Source: a bacterium
Lineage (GTDB): Bacteria; ARS69
DNA: 6,505 nt
Direction of reading: 5' to 3'
Assembly: GCA_025774865.1 (NCBI GenBank)
Contig: JALGZO010000180.1
Coordinates: 1 to 6,505 of the forward strand
The notes below the pieces were generated by a model that worked only from the letters and a program-made list of their open reading frames with translations, was not told the origin of the DNA and made no database searches. Both the position numbers and the translations under genes were made by a program. How positions within the stretch are numbered: the stretch's first letter is position 1; each line of letters opens with the position of its first letter. Shown piece after piece: positions 1 through 5,536 of this stretch.

Positions 1-770
1 AGCAGGTTCGGATTCGCTTGGAGGACCGCAAGCTGGACGTGAAGCCCTCGGAAATGCGGGCGCGGAGCGAGTCCAGGATCTCGCCGGTGTCGTTCCGAGA
101 GGCCCTCGAGCCGGCGGGAACGTCTCTGATCGCAGAAGCGAAGCGCGCCTCACCGTCGCGGGGGGTGCTGCGCGATCCGTACGATCCAGCGGCGTTGGCC
201 GCCGAGTACGAGGCGGCCGGAGCGCGAGCCGTGTCGGTGTTGACGGAGCCCGACTTCTTCGGCGGTGCCCCTGAGCACCTGGAAGCGGCAAGCCGGGCGA
301 TCGAGTTGCCGGTCCTGCGGAAGGACTTCCTCGTGGATCCGTATCAGTGCTGGGAGGCGAAGGTGTGGGGCGCGTCGGCGGCGCTGCTGATCGTCGCGGC
401 GCTCGACGATGCTCTCCTGCACGACTTGTACGCGCTGCTCGAGGAGATCGGCCTGGACGCGCTCGTCGAGGTGCATGACGAAAAGGAGGCGGAGCGGGCG
501 CTGAACCTGCCGGTATCGATTCTCGGCGTGAACAACCGGGACCTCGCCACTTTCGAGACGGACCGCACGGTCACGGCGCGAATCGGGGCACTCGCGCCCG
601 CCGACGTCAGCCTCGTGTCGGAGAGCGGAATCCACTCGCGCGATCACGTCCTGGAGGTCGAGCGCGCGGGGGCGTGCGCGATTCTCGTGGGGGAGGCGCT
701 GCTCCGGTCGGAACGGCCGGGTGACACGGCCCGCGAGCTCATCGGCGCCGACGCGGAGGGGGCGGCGTGA
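1..770 (+). CDS. trpC: Indole-3-glycerol-phosphate synthase TrpC, 5' end outside the window
   Basis: Cytoplasmic TIM-barrel enzyme that closes the indole ring: CdRP to indole-3-glycerol phosphate plus CO2 and water. The frame is open from base 3. The first possible start inside the window is TTG at 18 (250 residues from there), but the residues before it are also open and the text around it looks like the usual N-terminal helix, so I infer that a few codons lie upstream. Counting from TTG 18, family hallmarks are [11 protein letters not shown] (residues 39-49, catalytic Glu40 and Lys42), [10 protein letters not shown] (101-110, Lys102), LVEVH (149-153, Glu151), NNRDL (172-176), SESGI (201-205, Glu202) and VGEALL (224-229). 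There is no fused TrpF domain. The stop TGA overlaps the GTG start of trpB by four bases, so the two are almost certainly cotranscribed and translationally coupled. The identity is very secure; only the start is uncertain. Confidence 0.97.
   Translation, partial: QVRIRLEDRKLDVKPSEMRARSESRISPVSFREALEPAGTSLIAEAKRASPSRGVLRDPYDPAALAAEYEAAGARAVSVLTEPDFFGGAPEHLEAASRAIELPVLRKDFLVDPYQCWEAKVWGASAALLIVAALDDALLHDLYALLEEIGLDALVEVHDEKEAERALNLPVSILGVNNRDLATFETDRTVTARIGALAPADVSLVSESGIHSRDHVLEVERAGACAILVGEALLRSERPGDTARELIGADAEGAA
755..759 (+). promoter_or_regulatory. Shine-Dalgarno for trpB inside the trpC 3' end
   Basis: GGAGG, followed by more G, lies 7 bases before the GTG at 767. It supports GTG as the trpB start and coupling to trpC termination at the same GTGA overlap. 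Confidence 0.75.
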
Positions 771-1957
771 CCGGACCCGACCTCCCGAACGCGCGGGGGT
801 ACTTCGGCGAGTACGGAGGTCGTTTCGTTCCCGAGACGATCATGGCCGCGCTCGACGAGCTCGAGCGCGCGGCCGACGCCGCGTTCGCCGAGAGCGAGTT
901 CCGGGACGAGCTCGAGGGTCTATGGCGCGACTACGCGGGTCGACCCACGCCGCTGTTTCACGCCCGTGGGCTCTCGGAGCGTTGCGGCTGTCGGACCTAC
1001 CTCAAACGGGAAGATCTTCTCCACACCGGCGCCCACAAGATCAACAACACGATCGGTCAGGCGCTCTTGACCAAGCGAATGGGGAAGCCGCGCGTGATCG
1101 CCGAGACGGGGGCCGGTCAGCACGGCGTCGCCACGGCGACGGCGGCCGCTCTCTTCGGACTGGAGTGCGTCGTCTACATGGGTGAAGAGGACATGCGGCG
1201 GCAGGAGCCCAACGTCTACCGAATGCGTTTGCTCGGCGCGGAGGTCGTCGGCGTGCACTCGGGCAGCCGCACCCTCAAGGACGCGATCAACGAAGCGATG
1301 CGAGACTGGGTCACGAACGTGCAGAACACGCACTACATCCTCGGCTCGGTGCTCGGCCCGCACCCGTTCCCGCGACTCGTGCGAGATTTTCAGAAGGTGA
1401 TCGGGCGCGAGGCGCGGCGCCAGATTCAGGAGGTCGAAGGGCGGTTGCCCGACCTTCTCGTCGCGTGTGTCGGCGGCGGCTCGAACTCGATCGGTCTCTT
1501 CCACGAGTTCGTCGGCGAACCCAGTGTGCGCCTCGCCGGGGTGGAGGCCGGCGGGCTCGGTCTGGAGCCGGGGAAGCACGCCGCGCGCTTCTCCGGTGGA
1601 AGCCCGGGTGTGCTGCACGGCACCCGGAGCTGGGTTCTGCAGGACGAAGCGGGCCAGATCGCGCCCACCCACAGCGTTTCGGCCGGACTCGACTACCCGT
1701 CGATCGGGCCGGAGCACGCGTGGCTCCACGACCTCGGCCGCGCGGAGTACCACTCGGTCGACGACGAAGAGGCGCTCGAAGCGTTCCGGTTCCTTTCGAA
1801 GTCCGAAGGGATCATTCCCGCTCTCGAGTCGGCCCATGCGGTCGCGTGGCTTCTGCGCGAAGGGCCGAAGATGGACGGCGAGCCCCTCGTCGTCTTGAAT
1901 CTCTCCGGCCGCGGCGACAAGGACCTGCAGCACGCGGCCGAGGAGATCCGCCGGTGA
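767..1957 (+). CDS. trpB: Tryptophan synthase beta chain TrpB
   Basis: PLP enzyme that condenses indole with L-serine to give L-tryptophan. It normally works as an alpha2-beta2 complex with TrpA, which channels indole to it. At 396 residues it has the usual length and appears intact. Visible motifs are the N-terminal [13 protein letters not shown] (residues 11-23), the PLP lysine in HTGAHKINN (86-94, Lys91), the catalytic acid in AETGAGQHG (112-120, Glu113), the phosphate-binding GGGSN (236-240), [13 protein letters not shown] (305-317) and the C-terminal LSGRGDKD (379-386, Ser380). These place it in the standard TrpB1 group rather than TrpB2. The start is GTG, overlapping the trpC stop as GTGA and preceded by GGAGG. 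Its TGA stop in turn overlaps a GTG, where trpA would be expected to begin, but only a 16-codon ORF follows. Either trpA is elsewhere in the genome or this TrpB works without its usual neighbour. Confidence 0.98.
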   Translation: MTGPDLPNARGYFGEYGGRFVPETIMAALDELERAADAAFAESEFRDELEGLWRDYAGRPTPLFHARGLSERCGCRTYLKREDLLHTGAHKINNTIGQALLTKRMGKPRVIAETGAGQHGVATATAAALFGLECVVYMGEEDMRRQEPNVYRMRLLGAEVVGVHSGSRTLKDAINEAMRDWVTNVQNTHYILGSVLGPHPFPRLVRDFQKVIGREARRQIQEVEGRLPDLLVACVGGGSNSIGLFHEFVGEPSVRLAGVEAGGLGLEPGKHAARFSGGSPGVLHGTRSWVLQDEAGQIAPTHSVSAGLDYPSIGPEHAWLHDLGRAEYHSVDDEEALEAFRFLSKSEGIIPALESAHAVAWLLREGPKMDGEPLVVLNLSGRGDKDLQHAAEEIRR

Positions 1958-2004
1958 TCCGCCGGTTGACCGAACGCGCGGTTCCACAACCTCCAGATCC
2001 CTAG
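1954..2004 (+). pseudogene. Possible truncated start of trpA (16 codons)
   Basis: GTG at 1954 overlaps the trpB stop as GTGA, exactly as trpB overlaps trpC. It reads [16 protein letters not shown] and ends at TAG 2002-2004. The first nine residues resemble the opening helix of many TrpA proteins (M-x-R-[IL]-x-x-x-F/A), but nothing TrpA-like follows, and no TrpA motif was seen in the 500 bases downstream. I infer a remnant left when trpA was lost. It could equally be a chance short ORF, since the resemblance covers too few residues to be decisive. Confidence 0.35.
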
Positions 2005-2026
2005 TGTTTCCCATTGCGTTGGGTGG

Positions 2027-2151
2027 CCCGGAGCGGCATGAGGCCGGGGACCCCCTCGCCCGCCGTTGCTGCTCGGCTCGCGAAGGGGATTGGTGCTCGC
2101 CTGCGCTGCGCTGACGCGTTCGAGGGGATCCCCGGCCTCACCCCGCTCGGG
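2027..2151 (+). repeat. Structured palindromic element, copy 1
   Basis: A 20-base arm at 2039-2058 pairs with 2121-2140, with one C/A mismatch at 2051. The stem continues outward through a 2x2 internal loop and a one-base bulge (2027-2036 with 2143-2151), making about 30 paired positions. The stem encloses a 62-base core (2059-2120). The core's first 26 bases match the reverse complement of the copy 2 core at 25 positions, and its last 22 bases (2099-2120) match perfectly. The middle (2085-2098) is diverged, and the short inner hairpin seen in copy 2 is largely lost. It lies 22 bases past the 16-codon ORF that follows trpB. It may be a mobile REP-like element, a structured RNA or a transcription barrier; the sequence does not decide between these. 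Confidence 0.85.
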
Positions 2152-2168
2152 CCTCTCGGGATAGAGGC
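2151..2168. repeat. Small hairpin next to copy 1
   Basis: GCCTCT at 2151-2156 pairs perfectly with AGAGGC at 2163-2168 around a six-base loop. It abuts the outer stem of copy 1 directly. There is no T-run after it, so it is a weak terminator candidate at best. Confidence 0.4.
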
Positions 2169-2285
2169 GAGGTTGCGGGCCCGTCCCCGTCGACGTGCGT
2201 CAGCCCTGCTCGCGGTGTCGCGACGATTCGAAGGGGGGTCGGGAGCTCCGTCGCCGGCCGGCTGGCCAAGTTAGGTCTGGCATCC

Positions 2286-2421
2286 GGAGGAGCCGAGCTT
2301 CGCGAGGTGGAGAGGCACCCTCGAACGCGTCAGCGCAGCGCAGGCTCGCTTCGATGTTTCGCGAGCCGAGCAGTAACGGCGGGCGAGGGTGCCTCTCCAC
2401 CTCGTGAAGCTCGGCCTCGCC
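2286..2421 (-). repeat. Structured palindromic element, copy 2 (inverted relative to copy 1)
   Basis: A 31-base arm at 2293-2323 pairs with 2384-2414 along its whole length, the only non-Watson-Crick position being a G-T pair (2302/2405). Weaker pairing continues outward past a bulge at 2291. The 60-base core (2324-2383), read on the minus strand, is nearly the same sequence as the core of copy 1. It contains an inner 7-bp hairpin, GGCTCGC (2343-2349) with GCGAGCC (2361-2367), around an 11-base loop. The outer arms share only short patches with those of copy 1 (GAGG and CCCTCG on the 5' side), yet each is paired within its own copy. It starts about 20 bases beyond the ancestral aceE stop at 2444, on the side where aceE transcription would exit. 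Confidence 0.88.
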
Positions 2422-2443
2422 AGGAGAGTCTCGGGACGGCTCG

Positions 2444-2544
2444 CTAGCGGCGGACCGAAGGCGACGGAGTCTCGACGTCGGGAGCGTGCTTCGAGTTCGT
2501 CTCGAGACCCAGCTCACGACGGGCGCGCGCCACCTCCGCCGCCG
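2444..2544 (-). pseudogene. Displaced C-terminal coding segment of aceE
   Basis: Read on the minus strand in the frame that would apply if only one copy of the 37-base repeat were present, this encodes AAAEVARARRELGL and 19 further residues, ending in SPSVRR and a TAG at 2446-2444. The segment fits the last helix and tail of AceE proteins (E. coli has a comparable KKVVADAIAKFNI). In the sequence as given, the frame shift makes translation stop at 2514, so 2444-2513 is no longer translated and 2514-2544 is read out of frame. Confidence 0.8.
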
Positions 2545-5183
2545 CGATCCGCCCGTCGGCGGCGAGGCGCGCCAGCACGGCCGATCCGCCCGTCGGCGGC
2601 GAGGCGCGCCAGCACGGCGGCGACGATGTTCTCGGCGTCGATCCGGAAGAATCGTCGCAGCGCCTCCCGCGTGTCACTCCGACCGTAGCCATCGGTGCCG
2701 AGCGAGTGCAGCCGCGGGACCCAACGCGCGATCTGGTCCGGCACCGCCTTGATCCAGTCCGACGCCGCGACGATCGGACCCTCGGTCCCGCCGAGAAGCT
2801 GGGTCACGCGCGGTGCCCGCGCGGGTTCTTCGGGGTTCTCGCGGTTCGCGCGCTCGCAGGCGAGCGCCTCCCGACGAAGCTGTGTGTAGCTCGTGGCGCT
2901 CCAGACGTCGGCGGCCACGTCGTAGCGTTCGGCCAGGATCTCCTGAGCGTCGAGCGCGCAACGCAGGATCGGTCCGCTCCCGAGCAGTTGCGCTCGATGC
3001 GTCGCGGCGCTCGAGGCGGGCCGATACAGATAGAGGCCTTCGAGAATCCCGTCGCGCACGCCGTGTGGCATGGGCGGCATCTCGTAGTTCTCGTTGTACA
3101 GCGTGATGTAGTAGAAGACGTCCTCGTCCTCGCCGTACATGCGACGGAGGCCGTCCTGGATGATGACCGCCATTTCGTAGGCGAACGCGGGATCGTACGG
3201 TTGCACCGTCGGTACGGCGGACGCGAGCAGGTGACTGTGGCCGTCGTCGTGCTGAAGTCCCTCGCCCATCAGGGTCGTCCGACCGGCCGTGGCACCCATC
3301 AGGAAGCCGCGCCCGCGACAATCCCCGAACGCCCAGATCTGGTCCATCGTCCGCTGGAATCCGAACATCGAGTAGAAGATGTAGAACGGGATCGTGAACT
3401 CGCCGAACGTCGCGTACGTCGTGCCCGCCGCCGTGAACGAAGCCATCGATCCGGCTTCGGTGATGCCCTCTTCGAGGATTTGCCCGTCGGCTCCCTCGGC
3501 GTAGGAAAGGAGAAGCTCGGCGTCCACCGGAACATAGCGCTGTCCGAACGGCGAGTAGATCTTGAACTCCTTGAAGAGGCCCTCCATGCCGAAGGTACGA
3601 GCCTCGTCGGGAACGATCGGGACGACGCGACGACCGAAGTCGGCGGCCCGCATGAGCCCTCGCAGGAGTCTCACGAACGCCATCGTCGTCGAGACCTCCT
3701 GGCCGGCCTGCGTGCCGCCGGCGAACTCGCGGAAGGTCGTGTCCGAGGGCAGGGGCAACGGCGCCGCGCGAACGATGCGCTTCGGGAGCTGCCCGCCCAG
3801 TTGGCGCCGTCGTTCCTCCAGATACTGCATCTCCTCACTGTCCTCGCCCGGGTGGTAGTAAGGCGGATCCTCCTCCAGCTGTGAGTCGGCGATCGGGAGC
3901 TCGAGACGATCGCGAAACGCGATGAGCTCTTCCCGGCCGAGCTTCTTCATCTGGTGCGTCATGTTCCGCGCCTCGAAGCCCTCTCCGAGAGTCCATCCCT
4001 TCACGGTCTTCGCGAGAATGACGGTGGGGGAGCCCTCGTGCTCGACCGCCCGCCGGTACGCCGCGTACAGCTTCCGGTAGTCGTGACCGCCGCGACGCAG
4101 CTTCCGGAGCCCGTCATCCGAAAGGTGTGCCACGAGCTGCTGCAGCTGTGGGTCCGGTCCGAAGAAATGCTCGCGGATGAATGCGCCGGTCTCGACGGAG
4201 TATTTCTGGTACTGGCCGTCGAGCGTCTGAAGCATCCGATTCGCGAGCACGCCATCCGTGTCACGGGCGAGGAGCTCGTCCCATTCGCTCGACCAGATCA
4301 CCTTGATCACGTTCCAACCCGACCCGCGAAACTCGCCTTCGAGCTCCTGGATGATCTTGCCGTTGCCCCGGACGGGACCGTCGAGACGCTGGAGGTTGCA
4401 ATTCACGACGAAGATCAGGTTGTCGAGTTTCTCGCGCGCGGCGATGTCGAGCGCTCCGAGCGCCTCCGGCTCGTCGCATTCGCCGTCGCCGAGGAAGGCC
4501 CACACGCGGGTGCCGCTCGTCTCCGCGATGCCTCGCGCTTCGAGGTAGCGATTGAACCGCGCCTGATAGATCGCGTTCATGGGACCGAGTCCCATGGAGA
4601 CGGTCGGAAACTCCCAGAAGTCGGGCATCGTCTGAGGATGCGGATACGAGGCCAGGCCCTGACCGGGGACGACCTCGCGACGGAAGTGGTCGAGCTGCGC
4701 CTCCGTGAAGCGCCCCTCCAGGAACGCCCTGGCGTACAGCCCCGGGGCGGCGTGCCCCTGATAGAAGATCTGGTCGCCCGGCTCGTGGTCCTTGCCACGG
4801 AAGAAGTGATTGAACCCGACCTCGTACAGGCTGGCTGACGACGCATAGGTCGAAAGGTGGCCGCCGAGGCCGGGGTATCGGTTGTTCGCGCGCGTGACCA
4901 TCGCCATCGCGTTCCACCGGATCAAGCGACGAATGCGCCGTTCCATCTGCTCGTCTCCGGGAAACAGCGGCTCGTCCTCCGGACCGATCGTGTTGAAGTA
5001 GCCCGTCTGGGTCAGTGCTGGCAATCCCGCCTTCTTGCGGCGTGCGTGGTTCACGAGCTTCCGCAGGAGGAAACGCGCTCGTTCCGGGCCCTCGCTCTGA
5101 AGGACCGAATCGAACGAATCGAGCCACTCCGCGGTCTCTTGCGGATCGGCGTCCGGGGTCGGCTCGCGGGACTCGAGGCTCAT
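2514..5183 (-). CDS. aceE: Pyruvate dehydrogenase E1 component, homodimeric type, with frameshifted C-terminus
   Basis: Thiamine-diphosphate enzyme that decarboxylates pyruvate and passes the acetyl group to lipoyl-E2 in the cytoplasmic pyruvate dehydrogenase complex. From ATG 5183 it has 889 residues, close to the 887 of E. coli AceE. It shows GGH (107-109) and YQGH (141-144) active-site histidines, the ThDP motif GDGECDEP (232-239) to NCN (261-263), RLDGPVRGNGKI (267-278), Glu572 in GQILEEGITEAG (567-578), SMFGFQR (605-611), EGLQHDDGHSH (641-651) and LGTDGYGRSDTR (828-839). The start was chosen because the good promoter at 5217-5245 would start RNA near 5210, after the upstream ATG at 5246. 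GGAG (5197-5194) serves ATG 5189 or 5183, and family similarity begins only at DPQETAEW. After residue 867 a 37-base tandem duplication shifts the frame, replacing a normal 33-residue tail with 22 Arg/Gly-rich residues. No E2 or E3 gene is in view. Confidence 0.96.
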   Translation of the reverse strand: MSLESREPTPDADPQETAEWLDSFDSVLQSEGPERARFLLRKLVNHARRKKAGLPALTQTGYFNTIGPEDEPLFPGDEQMERRIRRLIRWNAMAMVTRANNRYPGLGGHLSTYASSASLYEVGFNHFFRGKDHEPGDQIFYQGHAAPGLYARAFLEGRFTEAQLDHFRREVVPGQGLASYPHPQTMPDFWEFPTVSMGLGPMNAIYQARFNRYLEARGIAETSGTRVWAFLGDGECDEPEALGALDIAAREKLDNLIFVVNCNLQRLDGPVRGNGKIIQELEGEFRGSGWNVIKVIWSSEWDELLARDTDGVLANRMLQTLDGQYQKYSVETGAFIREHFFGPDPQLQQLVAHLSDDGLRKLRRGGHDYRKLYAAYRRAVEHEGSPTVILAKTVKGWTLGEGFEARNMTHQMKKLGREELIAFRDRLELPIADSQLEEDPPYYHPGEDSEEMQYLEERRRQLGGQLPKRIVRAAPLPLPSDTTFREFAGGTQAGQEVSTTMAFVRLLRGLMRAADFGRRVVPIVPDEARTFGMEGLFKEFKIYSPFGQRYVPVDAELLLSYAEGADGQILEEGITEAGSMASFTAAGTTYATFGEFTIPFYIFYSMFGFQRTMDQIWAFGDCRGRGFLMGATAGRTTLMGEGLQHDDGHSHLLASAVPTVQPYDPAFAYEMAVIIQDGLRRMYGEDEDVFYYITLYNENYEMPPMPHGVRDGILEGLYLYRPASSAATHRAQLLGSGPILRCALDAQEILAERYDVAADVWSATSYTQLRREALACERANRENPEEPARAPRVTQLLGGTEGPIVAASDWIKAVPDQIARWVPRLHSLGTDGYGRSDTREALRRFFRIDAENIVAAVLARLAADGRIGRAGAPRRRRADRGGGGGARPS
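2545..2618. repeat. Perfect 37-base tandem duplication within aceE
   Basis: Bases 2545-2581 and 2582-2618 are identical at all 37 positions and directly adjacent. The unit encodes AVLARLAADGRI on the minus strand in the aceE frame. Since 37 is not a multiple of three, the second unit is read out of frame (RAGAPRRRRAD). Removing either copy restores a standard AceE C-terminus ending at 2444. It may be a real recent slippage mutation or an assembly error. Confidence 0.95.
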
Positions 5184-5193
5184 ACGCATTGTT

Positions 5194-5197
5194 CTCC
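5194..5197 (-). promoter_or_regulatory. Shine-Dalgarno of aceE
   Basis: GGAG on the minus strand lies 4 bases before ATG 5189 and 10 bases before ATG 5183. It favours these starts over ATG 5246 but does not separate the two. Confidence 0.5.
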
Positions 5198-5216
5198 GGG
5201 ATGGATGGAAGGAGTC

Positions 5217-5245
5217 AAGATAGGCCGGATCGCCCGGAGTGTCCA
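5217..5245 (-). promoter_or_regulatory. Putative sigma70-type promoter of aceE
   Basis: On the minus strand, TGGACA (5245-5240, 5 of 6 to consensus) is followed by a 17-base spacer and TATCTT (5222-5217, 4 of 6). Transcription would start near 5210, about 20-27 bases before the ATGs at 5189 and 5183. The upstream in-frame ATG at 5246 overlaps the -35 box and would not be in the RNA. It lies back to back with the tRNA-Arg promoter. Confidence 0.6.
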
Positions 5246-5256
5246 TTCGGGCTACC

Positions 5257-5286
5257 TTGACACCCTCGTGAGCCTTCGCCTAGATT
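5257..5286 (+). promoter_or_regulatory. Putative promoter of tRNA-Arg
   Basis: A perfect -35 TTGACA (5257-5262), an 18-base spacer and TAGATT (5281-5286, 4 of 6) place the RNA start near 5293, only a few bases before the mature tRNA 5' end at 5297. Its -35 box is 11 bases from the -35 box of the divergent aceE promoter. Confidence 0.65.
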
Positions 5287-5296
5287 CGCCTCGCGC

Positions 5297-5373
5297 GGGC
5301 CCGTAGCTCAGCTGGATAGAGCGTTGGTCTCCGGAACCAAAGGCCGGAGGTTCGAATCCTCTCGGGCCCGCCA
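5297..5373 (+). tRNA. tRNA-Arg, anticodon CCG
   Basis: Full cloverleaf. The acceptor GGGCCCG (5297-5303) pairs perfectly with CGGGCCC (5363-5369), followed by discriminator G and an encoded CCA (5371-5373). The D stem is GCTC/GAGC (5306-5309 and 5319-5322). The anticodon stem is TTGGT/ACCAA (5324-5328 and 5336-5340), with loop CTCCGGA giving anticodon CCG (5331-5333), which reads the Arg codon CGG. The variable loop has five bases. The T stem is GGAGG/CCTCT (5346-5350 and 5358-5362) with loop TTCGAAT. It appears intact and functional. CGG occurs several times in the neighbouring genes, so a dedicated decoder fits the high GC content. No integrase or att-like repeat was seen beside it. Confidence 0.98.
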
Positions 5374-5404
5374 CTTCTTCTGGTCCCGCCGCGCTCCACC
5401 TCGC

Positions 5405-5425
5405 CTCGTGCCTTGACGTCACGAG
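5405..5425. repeat. Short inverted repeat between tRNA-Arg and the binding-protein gene
   Basis: CTCGTG (5405-5410) and CACGAG (5420-5425) form a 6-bp stem with a nine-base loop. It lies after the tRNA and upstream of the next promoter, so it could help end the tRNA transcript or serve as an operator. No T-run follows and the stem is short. Confidence 0.25.
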
Positions 5426-5479
5426 CGACGGCGAGTGACCCCGGTGACCATCGGACGCGACCCCGGCGGCCGGGCGCCG

Positions 5480-5508
5480 TTGCCACGTTCTGGGCGCTTT
5501 GTTACGAT
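5480..5508 (+). promoter_or_regulatory. Putative sigma70-type promoter of the binding-protein gene
   Basis: TTGCCA (5480-5485, 5 of 6 to consensus), a 17-base spacer and TACGAT (5503-5508, 4 of 6) predict a start near 5515 and a leader of about 22 bases before the ATG at 5537. The position just upstream of a gene with its own ribosome-binding site supports it. Confidence 0.55.
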
Positions 5509-5525
5509 TCCTCGATTCTCCGACC

Positions 5526-5530
5526 GGAAG
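5526..5530 (+). promoter_or_regulatory. Shine-Dalgarno of the binding-protein gene
   Basis: GGAAG lies 6 bases before ATG 5537, which also begins the signal peptide, so the start is well supported. Confidence 0.6.
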
Positions 5531-5536
5531 TCGTGG

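Larger units (their letters stand above)
2005..2443. other. Non-coding convergent intergenic region rich in palindromes
   Basis: No convincing gene lies here. The short ORFs at 2014-2274 and 2195-2407 (plus) and 2200-2517 (minus) have low-complexity Arg/Ser/Ala products generated by the palindromes. The region separates trpB (rightward) from aceE (leftward). It contains two long-stem elements in opposite orientation (2027-2151 and 2286-2421), a small hairpin at 2151-2168, and about 115 bases of GC-rich sequence between them in which I recognise nothing firm. There is no T-tract after any hairpin, so a classical intrinsic terminator is not evident, although the long stems could block read-through from both sides. 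Confidence 0.7.

Noticed and set aside
920-2014. Long minus-strand ORF of 364 codons opposite trpB
   Set aside because: High-GC shadow of a well-conserved gene. The product is Arg/Val/Glu-rich with no recognisable motif, and its frame simply mirrors trpB codon bias.
2169-2285. Possible third, decayed copy of the palindromic element between the two good ones
   Set aside because: There is a GCGTCAG match and weakly pairable arms (around 2178-2192 with 2229-2243), but core similarity is too poor to distinguish from chance in GC-rich DNA.
2027-2421. Integron attC sites or a CRISPR array
   Set aside because: The conserved part is the centre and the variable part the stem, opposite to attC. There are no regularly spaced direct repeats and no integrase or cas genes.
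2014-2517. Small ORFs in the convergent intergenic region
   Set aside because: They read through the palindromes on either strand, give low-complexity Arg/Ser/Ala peptides and lack ribosome-binding sites.
2706-3884. Plus-strand ORF of 392 codons opposite aceE
   Set aside because: Antisense shadow of aceE with no domain, ribosome-binding site or promoter. The aceE frame carries all conserved motifs.
3954-4838. Plus-strand ORF of 294 codons opposite aceE
   Set aside because: Another antisense shadow, covering the ThDP-binding half of aceE, without features of its own.
5184-5246. Longer aceE start at ATG 5246 (910 residues)
   Set aside because: The extra N-terminal residues lack family similarity, and this ATG overlaps the -35 box of the likely aceE promoter.
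5297-5373. tRNA-Arg as an integration site of a genomic island
   Set aside because: No integrase gene and no repeat of the tRNA 3' end was seen in the window, and the flanking genes are ordinary chromosomal ones.
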